This document shows positions 18,047 through 25,431 of a DNA stretch of 64,000 nucleotides, one piece after another. Location: positions 62,001 to 126,000 of the forward strand of contig JAJZDN010000002.1 of assembly GCA_021805985.1 (NCBI GenBank). Direction: 5' to 3'. This stretch comes from Planctomycetota bacterium. GTDB lineage: Bacteria; Planctomycetota; Phycisphaerae; WQYP01. The notes beneath the pieces are model-generated. The model was not told where the DNA came from, did no database searches, and saw nothing but the letters and a program-made list of their open reading frames with translations. How positions within the stretch are numbered: the first letter of the stretch is position 1; each line of letters begins with the position of its first letter. The position numbers and the translations under genes are program-made.

Positions 18047-20266
18047 CTAATGGGGGCTTGCCACCGTTATCGTATATGCATCCTGGGCAACAACCCCGCC
18101 CGCATCATGGGCGGATGCAGCAAAATGAACATCGCCCGGCGGCAGTTGCATTTCCGGCCAGATAAATACATGATCGTCCGGGGTTTGTACCCCCTGTGAT
18201 CGTCCGTTGATAAACAACTCTACTCGCAGGCAATTGGAATAGGCCTTGATGGGGAAATTCCCCGCAGGGCGTGGGGAGTAGCGGCGATCACAGATATGGA
18301 CAAACGGCGGCCTGGTCCACTGAGCCTTATAAAAAAAATAGGCATCTTTCTTGATTTTTCGGTCGTAGGTAACCAGGCCTTTGTCATTGCGGCCGGGATC
18401 GGCTCCTTCATTTCTTCCGGCGGAGGAAAAATTAAACATCACCCATAGCGTCGTGTTCCAAAGCCATGGACGTTGCTTGATGGCCTTATACGCTGCCTCA
18501 TGCACGATGCACTGCCACTCTTCCGGATGCCACTGTCCGCCGGGCTTCGGCTGTGTGACCGGATATTCGTGCTGATGGATATTGGCACCTGCGCCATATT
18601 CGCTTAACCCAATGGCCCGTCCGGGCATGCGTTCATGTACATGGCGGCGGATGCGGTCCAAGGTTGCAGGCCAGTCGGCCGGCGTTCCGCCGTACCAGCC
18701 TTCATAGCGATTAAAGGAAATAATATCGGTGATGTAGTTAATGGGGCTGAAGGCGTGTTGGTCGGTCGCGGCGACAGTCAACCGTGACGGATCAAGATCA
18801 TGAGCCAATTGATTCAGATCAAACAGAATATCCCAGGGTAGTTTGAATTCTGTTGCGGGCAATTTTGTAAAACGATACTGAGATTTGAGCACCGGCGTCG
18901 ACGGAAAAGTCAGTTCCGTCTGCGAGTTTGGCGCTGCCACAAAGCTTAGTTCGTTATACAAGCTCCATACGAACACGCATGGGTGGTTGTAGTTCTGTTT
19001 TACCAATTCAATAAACTGCTGACGGGCGTTTTGGTCAAACGCTTGCTCCTCTTCAATGTGATTAACCAGACCGTCTTCCGTCCAGACTACCACGCCGCTA
19101 CGGTCAAACGCGTTGTACATCGCCTGATCATGCTGATAATGCGCAAGTCGCACCGATGTGGCGCCGATATCGTCAATGATTTCGCAATCCTGAAGGTAAT
19201 CCGCTTTGGTTACTGCCCGGCCGATTTTAGGCCGATCATCATGCGTGCAGACCCCGCGCAAAGGGTAAGCCTCGCCATTAAGGAAAAATCCCTGGTCCGG
19301 ATCAATATGAAAAAAGCGAAGCCCCAGGGGCTGCGCAAGCATGTCCACCACACGGCCGCCCTGCCGCACCAGAATCAGCATGGTGTACAAATACGGATCT
19401 TTGCGGCCATGCCACAAGTGCGGATCGTTCATTTTCATCATACTGACCGTTTCCGCCTGCTGATGCGCTGCAAGGGTCCCGGTGTGGTGGGTGCCAGCGA
19501 CAATCTGCCTGTTATGATCCAGCGCATACCAGTCCACTGTGACTTTCTTACTGTGATTCGTGGCATTGCGGATAATGGCAGTAAGTTTCAGGCGCGCGTT
19601 TTGCCGTGAAACATTCTCTGACAGAATGTAGGCCCCCGAAGCGCCAAAATCCAGCGGTGAAACAGACACTGGATTGAGTATCAACAGATATGCGGTGCGA
19701 TACAGACCGCCGAAAATATTAAAATCTCCAGCCATGGGCGGTATATTTTTGTTCCATTTATTACTTACGCGCACCGCCAGGATATTGGTCCCCGTGGGAT
19801 ACAAGATTCCCGTGACATCCAAACAGAAGCCGGCGAAGTTACCGCGATGGGTGCCGACATGCTTGCCGTTGAGAAAGACTTCGGCAATCGTCGCGGCCCC
19901 TTCAAAATACAGAAAATAATTTTTCTCCGCGGCCCCCTCGATTGGTGGCACCGTCAAGGTCCGCCTGTACCACGTCGGGCCACGATAATAGTTCCCATGT
20001 TTTTCGCCGTCGATGCCGTTGTAGGTATGCGGCAACGATACATGGCTCCAAGCGATATCGTTAAATTGTATTTCCTGGGCACCTGGAATATCCCGACGGA
20101 TAAACTTCCAGTTATCATTTATGGGGATCTCTCGCCGGACTTCAGATTGCAGCACCAACTTCCCTTGCGCGGGCCGATCAGCCGCGCCAAGGATATCGGC
20201 AGCAACCGCTGCTCCCGCCAACAGAATTACCTCACGCCGGGAACGCCCAACCTCAGGCTCCGCCAT
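18047..20266 (-). CDS. Secreted glycoside hydrolase family 2 (beta-galactosidase-like)
   Basis: This is a retaining exo-glycosidase of GH2 architecture. It has a sugar-binding jelly roll (WKFIRRDIPGAQ, TWYRRTLTVPP, VFLNGKHVGTHRGNFAGF), an immunoglobulin-like domain, and a TIM barrel with acid/base Glu439 (VWSLYNELS) and nucleophile near Glu556 (IGLSEYGAG). The C-terminal domain looks like those of planctomycete and Bacteroidetes GH2 enzymes. An N-terminal SRREVILLAGAAVAAD segment is Tat-like, so export is likely. A GGAGG eight bases before the ATG at 20266 fixes the start, rather than the upstream codon at 20296. Substrate could be a beta-galactoside, beta-glucuronide or beta-mannoside. Confidence 0.88.
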   Translation of the reverse strand: MAEPEVGRSRREVILLAGAAVAADILGAADRPAQGKLVLQSEVRREIPINDNWKFIRRDIPGAQEIQFNDIAWSHVSLPHTYNGIDGEKHGNYYRGPTWYRRTLTVPPIEGAAEKNYFLYFEGAATIAEVFLNGKHVGTHRGNFAGFCLDVTGILYPTGTNILAVRVSNKWNKNIPPMAGDFNIFGGLYRTAYLLILNPVSVSPLDFGASGAYILSENVSRQNARLKLTAIIRNATNHSKKVTVDWYALDHNRQIVAGTHHTGTLAAHQQAETVSMMKMNDPHLWHGRKDPYLYTMLILVRQGGRVVDMLAQPLGLRFFHIDPDQGFFLNGEAYPLRGVCTHDDRPKIGRAVTKADYLQDCEIIDDIGATSVRLAHYQHDQAMYNAFDRSGVVVWTEDGLVNHIEEEQAFDQNARQQFIELVKQNYNHPCVFVWSLYNELSFVAAPNSQTELTFPSTPVLKSQYRFTKLPATEFKLPWDILFDLNQLAHDLDPSRLTVAATDQHAFSPINYITDIISFNRYEGWYGGTPADWPATLDRIRRHVHERMPGRAIGLSEYGAGANIHQHEYPVTQPKPGGQWHPEEWQCIVHEAAYKAIKQRPWLWNTTLWVMFNFSSAGRNEGADPGRNDKGLVTYDRKIKKDAYFFYKAQWTRPPFVHICDRRYSPRPAGNFPIKAYSNCLRVELFINGRSQGVQTPDDHVFIWPEMQLPPGDVHFAASAHDAGGVVAQDAYTITVASPH

Positions 20267-20366
20267 AAGAAAAACCTCCGAAAGTGTTTCGGGCACGCAT
20301 CAGAATAGTACACCGTCCCGCAAATTTGGCAAAATCGCGCATAAGAGCCGCATGCCCGGGTTTCCA

Positions 20367-20440
20367 TTACTCCAGCGGAAATAATTGATAGCCCGTGCTG
20401 CGCCCGCCCGTCTGGTCGCGAAGCAGTATGCGCCGTTGCG
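20367..20440 (-). pseudogene. Remnant of a fic gene 3' end
   Basis: Read on the minus strand, this stretch encodes QRRILLRDQTGGRSTGYQ then LFPLE and a stop. The last 22 residues match the C-terminus of the intact Fic protein encoded at 47169-48272, with one substitution (Thr for Ala). The DNA similarity ends abruptly upstream of the CAACGGCGC at 20432-20440. Only the end of the gene survives, between the GH2 and AraC genes. Confidence 0.75.
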
Positions 20441-20474
20441 AGCTTAAACCGATTCGCCAGGCGAGGCGACCCGA

Positions 20475-21332
20475 TTACTTCATCAGAAATTGGCGGCGGT
20501 AACGGGCGGGCGAAATATTGTTCAAACGATGAAAAAAGCGATTGAAATAGTATTCGTCAGAGAACCCCAGTTTGTTTGAAATCTGTTTGATGGGCACGTC
20601 CGATCCCAGCAGCAATTGGCAGGCCTCCTGATTCAGCCGCTGATTAAGATAGTCTTTGGGATTCGTCCCGAAATGCTCCCGGAACAGGCGACTGAAGGCA
20701 TTTTCAGTCATACACTGGGCATTGGCCAGTTCCGCCACGCGTAAGCCCGCATGCGGCGTGCCCGCTAGAAGGGCAAACATTCTGGAAAACCGCAGATGAA
20801 GCGAGTTGGCGCGGCGAATCACGTGCTCCAGTTGTTCGAAATGCTCCGCAAACATGCGCTGCACCATGATATGAATCCGCCACAGTTCCGAGATTTCCAG
20901 CGGGGTGTGATGCCATATATCCGTGAATTTGTCCGCGTTCCAGTTGCCCAGGGCCAACGGTGTCGGCCAATCCCAGAAAATATCCGACAGTGAATGCCAC
21001 GCGCAGCGGAATGTCAGAAAAAAATGGGCGTAGTGGCCGGGCGTAAAGGCCTGTACCGGCACATTGGGGGGAAGATAACACGCCTGGCCGCGTTTAAGCG
21101 ATAATGAGCCGCCGGCCCACTGGATATGTGCCTCGCCCTTGCATGCAAAATGAATATAATGGGATCCGTCACAGCGCGGTTTATCCGTCGTATTCCAGTC
21201 CGCGCCAACTTCCGCATAACGCATGTGCAGGAGATGAAATCTCAACCCTTCCAGCATATCCAATGCCACATGCTGCTCCGCATGCGTAAAGGTGATGACT
21301 GCGGATTTTTCATAATTCGGTCGGTTTGACAT
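20475..21332 (-). CDS. AraC-family transcriptional regulator
   Basis: The N-terminal half is a cupin-like sugar-sensing domain (HIQWAGGSLSLKRGQACYLPPNVPVQAFTPGHYAHFFLTF). The C-terminal hundred residues are a double helix-turn-helix of the AraC/XylS type (AFSRLFREHFGTNPKDYLNQRLNQEA, then PIKQISNKLGFSDEYYFNRFFHRLNNISPARYR). A GGAGA six bases before the ATG supports the start. It lies directly upstream of, and in the same direction as, the GH2 gene and is a reasonable candidate for its regulator. Confidence 0.92.
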   Translation of the reverse strand: MSNRPNYEKSAVITFTHAEQHVALDMLEGLRFHLLHMRYAEVGADWNTTDKPRCDGSHYIHFACKGEAHIQWAGGSLSLKRGQACYLPPNVPVQAFTPGHYAHFFLTFRCAWHSLSDIFWDWPTPLALGNWNADKFTDIWHHTPLEISELWRIHIMVQRMFAEHFEQLEHVIRRANSLHLRFSRMFALLAGTPHAGLRVAELANAQCMTENAFSRLFREHFGTNPKDYLNQRLNQEACQLLLGSDVPIKQISNKLGFSDEYYFNRFFHRLNNISPARYRRQFLMK

Positions 21333-21540
21333 ACCAGGTCTCCACAGAAATAATGCGTACCACGGGAGTCGTTAAATCGTCCATCGAAGGCACTGGGATT
21401 TTTAATTGTACCTGCATCTCGGTTGTTAATGAATTGTGTCCGTCCTACGAACCACATCTACCGGGGAGTTTTCTGATAGGGGATAATCTGCGGGCATGAG
21501 GAACCGATTATCAGGCCTGGCGAATCAACAATTTCCAAGT

Positions 21541-22035
21541 TCAGAATCCAACCTTCCGTCGGTGCCGCTTGCCCAAGTTTGGAGTAATGTCCAATTCACG
21601 AACAAGAAAGGAGGCCAGGTTCCGGGCATCCTGATTCAGATAGGCGTATCGGGCGTGCTCAATTTTTTCCCGCATCAATTGCGCTAGCGGTCTAATCAAC
21701 CACCCAGGATACAGCGCCTCGGCACTACCAGAGACCAGTACCGCCGGGGTGTGTCTGCTCGCATAAGATACGCCAGTTTTCTTCGGGACGCCTGTGCTCA
21801 ACCACCAGCCTCCGACCGCCGCCAGCAGAACCGCTGCGACTGCCAGTATTCGCAACGCCGCCAAGTGCGGTCCGAATGAGAATATTCCATCTGAGCGATA
21901 CCCAACACGCCTCTGGCGGATGCCTGCCATAATTTTTGTGTGGAGGACTTCGGAAAATTCGGGTGCTCCGTCGGCGGCCTCGCGAAGGCGTCGGGTGAGT
22001 TGATCGTGCGACCGATTAGTTTTTCGGAATTGCAT
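21541..22035 (-). CDS. Putative anti-sigma factor (single-pass membrane protein)
   Basis: This 164-residue protein has a cytoplasmic N-terminus, one membrane segment (ILAVAAVLLAAVGGWWL) and a short outer region. It starts 14 bp after the ECF sigma gene in the same direction, with an AGGAG seven bases before its ATG. That arrangement is typical for sigma-factor inhibitors, although no zinc-binding HxxxCxxC motif is visible. The role is inferred from context. Confidence 0.6.
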   Translation of the reverse strand: MQFRKTNRSHDQLTRRLREAADGAPEFSEVLHTKIMAGIRQRRVGYRSDGIFSFGPHLAALRILAVAAVLLAAVGGWWLSTGVPKKTGVSYASRHTPAVLVSGSAEALYPGWLIRPLAQLMREKIEHARYAYLNQDARNLASFLVRELDITPNLGKRHRRKVGF

Positions 22036-22049
22036 GGTGACTCCTATTG

Positions 22050-22640
22050 TTATAACGCCGGTGGTCGCTCACGCACCCTCCGGGCCAGTGATTCATCGCT
22101 CAAATCCGCCAGGGTCTGCAATCGCCCACGGCACCGGTGAAGCATAACTGCGACGGATATTGTTGTCCCCCCGGTGATCACCGCAATCTCCGTGAGAGAC
22201 AGGCCTTCGGCATAACATAACCACACCACCGTGAACTGCTTGTCCGATAATGCCGTCCGGACTTGCGCCCATAGCTGCTCACTGGCCTCCTTGCGTGAAA
22301 GCATCGTATCCGGTGGTGGAACCCGGCCCGGAAGGTCCTGCGGCATAGCTGCTGTTTTTCGGCCTTTACGGCCGTGACTGATAGATTCCCGGTGTGCCAG
22401 CGTGAATATCCAGGTCTTGAATTTCCATCGTTGACTGTAACGGTGCAGGTGGCGATACGCCTTGAAGAACACTTCCTGGATTACATCCTCGGCATCGTGC
22501 GGGTTGGCGCAAAACCGGCGCGTCAGAAATCCCATCAGCGGCACCTGATACCGTCGGACGAGTTCCTCAAAACAGGCCATTGACCCGCGCTGGGCCATTC
22601 CCGCGATATCCTCGTCTGTAAATTGTGACAGGTCATCCAT
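22050..22640 (-). CDS. ECF-type RNA polymerase sigma factor
   Basis: Region 2 is clear (LVRRYQVPLMGFLTRRFC, DAEDVIQEVFFKAYRHLHRY, FKTWIFTLAHRESIS), as is region 4 with a helix-turn-helix (GLSLTEIAVITGGTTISVAVMLHRCRGRL). There is no region 3, as expected for ECF sigmas. The frame starts with TTG at 22664, but the ATG at 22640, with a GGAAGAC upstream, is preferred. It is followed by a probable anti-sigma gene. The secreted protein gene at 22729-23679 lies immediately upstream in the same direction and may belong to the same unit. Confidence 0.9.
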   Translation of the reverse strand: MDDLSQFTDEDIAGMAQRGSMACFEELVRRYQVPLMGFLTRRFCANPHDAEDVIQEVFFKAYRHLHRYSQRWKFKTWIFTLAHRESISHGRKGRKTAAMPQDLPGRVPPPDTMLSRKEASEQLWAQVRTALSDKQFTVVWLCYAEGLSLTEIAVITGGTTISVAVMLHRCRGRLQTLADLSDESLARRVRERPPAL

Positions 22641-22728
22641 CAAAATCTGTCTTCCATTTGGCAATAGGCTCTCTCGATTTGTCGCCCCCTCCCCAAGCTT
22701 AGCATCGCCCCGATTTATCGAGCAGGCC

Positions 22729-23679
22729 TTAATGCGGTGACGAAACTACCGTCAGTGCGGGCAGCAGTCTGGTAATCAGTGAATTTGGAATCGTCCAGTC
22801 GGCATGCACGACTCGTCTTTTCACGCTCAACACAATATTGGAAACCGCGGCGGCACGCGCCATGGCCGTATGCTGGCTGGCATTCATTCCCGCCAGTTCG
22901 ATCTGGCTTTTGATCCCGTTGATTACCGACCCAATCTGTGAAGCTGCGAAACTGCTCGCCACCATGGCCTGCGACCGAATCACCAGATTACTCTTGTTTT
23001 CGGAGGCACGCATCCAACAGCGGTCAATCTGCCTGAATACCGCCGACTTGACGATGTTTTGCTGATTTATACCCGCCGCTGCCATGTACAACATCTCATC
23101 CCGGGTGCTCCCGGCGAGTAGTTTGGAGTGTTCTGTCAGTGCGGGTGCTTTGCCATCAAGCGTATCGATCTCATTTTCGACGCTCCGGAGCCGACTTCCG
23201 ATCAGGGCCAGCGATCTCCCGTGGCACGCAAGATAAATGGTCCGATGCGGATTTTTATTCCAGGAAAGGATAGTATATTTTCCGTAATGATGTTCGGTGT
23301 AGTCCGGAAAGAGCCTGCCCGCGACCATCAGTGCGGCGGGCTTAAAGGACGCATGCACCAGTGCAACGACGGATATCCGCGATTTGTACGAGCCATAAAT
23401 CGTCATATCATGAATTTTATTGATGGATCGGATGCCCAGCACCCCCCGCGCCGTTCTTCGAACAACGCCTATCCAGGCGGCGATTTTAGGCTGCCGCTCA
23501 ATGGTGTTGCAGAACCGCATCCACGCGGGGGGTATGCGCATGGCGTCAAAGTTCGCGTACACAACGAATTGGGCGCGGGCCGGTATTTCCTTTGGATTCA
23601 GCGGCGAGGCGGAGAGTCTGGCTGTCAATTCCAAACCGAAAAGGGCGACTGCGGTCAACGCGATAAACCATTTCATCAT
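22729..23679 (-). CDS. Secreted protein of unknown function
   Basis: The protein begins with a signal peptide (MMKWFIALTAVALFGLELTARLSAS) and continues as a 290-residue domain that was not recognised. It has alternating strands and helices and contains FVVYANFDAMRIPPAWMRF. Similar secreted proteins with a 'VVYANFD' opening often accompany ECF sigma units in planctomycetes; that is a recollection, not a search result. The gene is upstream of the sigma factor gene in the same direction. Two ATGs at the start follow an AAGGATAG. Confidence 0.6.
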   Translation of the reverse strand: MMKWFIALTAVALFGLELTARLSASPLNPKEIPARAQFVVYANFDAMRIPPAWMRFCNTIERQPKIAAWIGVVRRTARGVLGIRSINKIHDMTIYGSYKSRISVVALVHASFKPAALMVAGRLFPDYTEHHYGKYTILSWNKNPHRTIYLACHGRSLALIGSRLRSVENEIDTLDGKAPALTEHSKLLAGSTRDEMLYMAAAGINQQNIVKSAVFRQIDRCWMRASENKSNLVIRSQAMVASSFAASQIGSVINGIKSQIELAGMNASQHTAMARAAAVSNIVLSVKRRVVHADWTIPNSLITRLLPALTVVSSPH

Positions 23680-23742
23680 AATGCTATCCTTGTAAAAGCA
23701 AGCCTTGTTTCAATCCTTTATACCCGCGATCCGGCAGAATCA

Positions 23743-23757
23743 TTACATACAATGTAA
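23743..23757. promoter_or_regulatory. Palindrome TTACAT-ACA-ATGTAA
   Basis: Perfect 6-bp arms with a 3-nt spacer lie between the divergently oriented secreted-protein gene (start 23679) and pseudopilin gene (start 23877). It is a plausible operator for either, but the partner is unknown. Confidence 0.35.
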
Positions 23758-23876
23758 GGATGGGGCTGGATAATGCGTATAAGTGGTTGGATTGCTGAAC
23801 GTTTCCGTCGTGATACGGCCCGTTGAGCGTGTAACTCCGGACTGCAATCCCATGCAAATTAAAAAGGAGCGTAATA

Positions 23877-24578
23877 ATGTCTGTTCATCGTCGTGGTTTT
23901 ACAATTATTGAACTCTTGGTGGTCATCAGCATTATTGCACTGCTGATCGGATTGCTGTTGCCAGCGCTGGCCGGGGCATGGCGGGTGGCGGAAAAAGATG
24001 CGTGCGCCGCCAATCTTCACAGTCTTGGCCAGGAATTTCAGATTTACCTGCAAAGCAAAAACCACAGTATTTTCCCGGCGTCTCCGCTAATGCCAACCGT
24101 CAATGACCCAGGCCCCATCACCACCGGGCTAGGCACGCTGGTTTATGGTCCCCCGCCAATTCAATGCGTCATTGGTGATGTTCAACCGCCCGGAACTATT
24201 CCTACCCCTAATTGGGTTCCATCCATTAACGAGCACGGGAATCCAGCCGTTTGGCGATGCCCGGCGGACACAAATCCGTTTACTGCGGCCGGCCCCCCCT
24301 CCAGAACCTACCCGTCGTATTTCTCCGCAGAGGGAACCAGCTACCAATACAATATGCTCCTTGCGGGTGATAAACTGGAGAATTTGCGGATCAGACTGCC
24401 TAATTCGCTTGATTTGAGCCAGACGCTGCTGACCGTCAACACACCGGTGTTGGCAGATATGTCCACCTTTCATGGCCCGTCGGGACAACCCGGTTCGGTG
24501 AATGTTCTATACGGTGATTGGCACGTCGGAAATGCCTCATCGAGTTCCGGTGCGTCGCTGTTGTGGCCAGCTAATTGA
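23877..24578 (+). CDS. Type II secretion-type pseudopilin (prepilin N-terminal motif)
   Basis: The N-terminus [19 protein letters not shown] is a class III prepilin signal: Gly just before the cleavage site, Phe+1, Glu+5, then a hydrophobic helix. The remainder is a globular domain ending in VNVLYGDWHVGNA, a weakened form of the H-x9-DG tail seen in planctomycete pseudopilins. An AAGGAG precedes the ATG at good distance. Such proteins occur in many copies in planctomycetes and may form pseudopili or help export surface proteins. The next gene is 56 bp downstream. Confidence 0.88.
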   Translation: MSVHRRGFTIIELLVVISIIALLIGLLLPALAGAWRVAEKDACAANLHSLGQEFQIYLQSKNHSIFPASPLMPTVNDPGPITTGLGTLVYGPPPIQCVIGDVQPPGTIPTPNWVPSINEHGNPAVWRCPADTNPFTAAGPPSRTYPSYFSAEGTSYQYNMLLAGDKLENLRIRLPNSLDLSQTLLTVNTPVLADMSTFHGPSGQPGSVNVLYGDWHVGNASSSSGASLLWPAN

Positions 24579-24634
24579 TGTTATGCAAAAGCGCCCAGTG
24601 AGAGTCTCGCGCGACAACTTGTGGAGAATGTGTT

Positions 24635-25111
24635 ATGAATGCTACCAATGATGGCAGTCGCACGGCGCGGCTAAAGAAATTTGCAAGAAAATACCGCATG
24701 GTCATTTTGTTGCTCGTACTCATATTGGCGGTGGTATTGGTGTACGGTCGGTTCCTGGGCGCGCAGCACAAGGTTGGCATGGACCGAGGCACCATGCCGG
24801 CAGTTATCAAGGTAATGGCCCGGAATGGCCGTAAGCCTTTAGTATTCCCTTTGGCAGTGATGCTTAATAACAAAATACCCCGGCATCAGCGCCGAATTGC
24901 GGTCGAGGCGTTCCTTTTGGACTATACCAAGGCATCGCCATCCCGGCGGCTGGCGATGGTTCAGCATGTGCAAGGACTGCTGGCTATGATGAAAGTTAAA
25001 ATCAGGCTTGGCACTATCTCCAAGATAATATCAGACTTCATGCTTCACGGTGATCCGCAAATGAGTGCCGCCACGTTACAGTTTATTATGGCCGTGCGGA
25101 ATAACAAATAA
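24635..25111 (+). CDS. Small membrane-anchored protein, unknown
   Basis: This 158-residue protein has a basic N-terminus, one membrane helix (MVILLLVLILAVVLVYGRFL) and an external helical domain with no recognised motif. A GGAG eight bases before the ATG supports the start. It follows the pseudopilin gene closely and may be co-transcribed. Confidence 0.6.
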   Translation: MNATNDGSRTARLKKFARKYRMVILLLVLILAVVLVYGRFLGAQHKVGMDRGTMPAVIKVMARNGRKPLVFPLAVMLNNKIPRHQRRIAVEAFLLDYTKASPSRRLAMVQHVQGLLAMMKVKIRLGTISKIISDFMLHGDPQMSAATLQFIMAVRNNK

Positions 25112-25156
25112 CGTGTGTTCGGGATAAGGGACATCGTAAGTTGTATTCTTCCAATA

Positions 25157-25430
25157 TCACAGCTTCTCATACAGTTTCCCCAGGATCGGCACACTGTGCT
25201 TCTGGGGCAGTGCCAGACTCGCCAAGAATCTCATTACACCGGAGTTTATCTTTCCCTTTGGATCGCCGTATCCCGGTTGCCTGAACCCGCGTGCGCCCAT
25301 ATTGTAGTCATCCACCGTTTCCCAACATGGATATGGAGCGTGGGCCGCCTCATTGCCGATCCACCTTGTCAGGCCGCCTGGGGGCCGCCTGGAGGTTCTT
25401 GAAAACAGGCCATGCCTGGCGTTTGCAGGC
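25157..25430 (-). pseudogene. Possible coding remnant downstream of the hydrolase gene
   Basis: This 320-bp gap has no complete gene. On the minus strand an open frame without a start codon encodes LTRWIGNEAAHAPYPCWETV, then DDYNMGARGFRQPGYGDPKG and KINSGVMRFLASLALPQKHS, and ends VPILGKLYEKL plus stop at 25157. The composition and motif-like runs look protein-like rather than random. A shifted frame just upstream also reads FKNLQAAPRRP, consistent with a frameshift. The family was not recognised; it may be the 3' end of a lost gene. Confidence 0.35.
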
Positions 25431-25431
25431 C

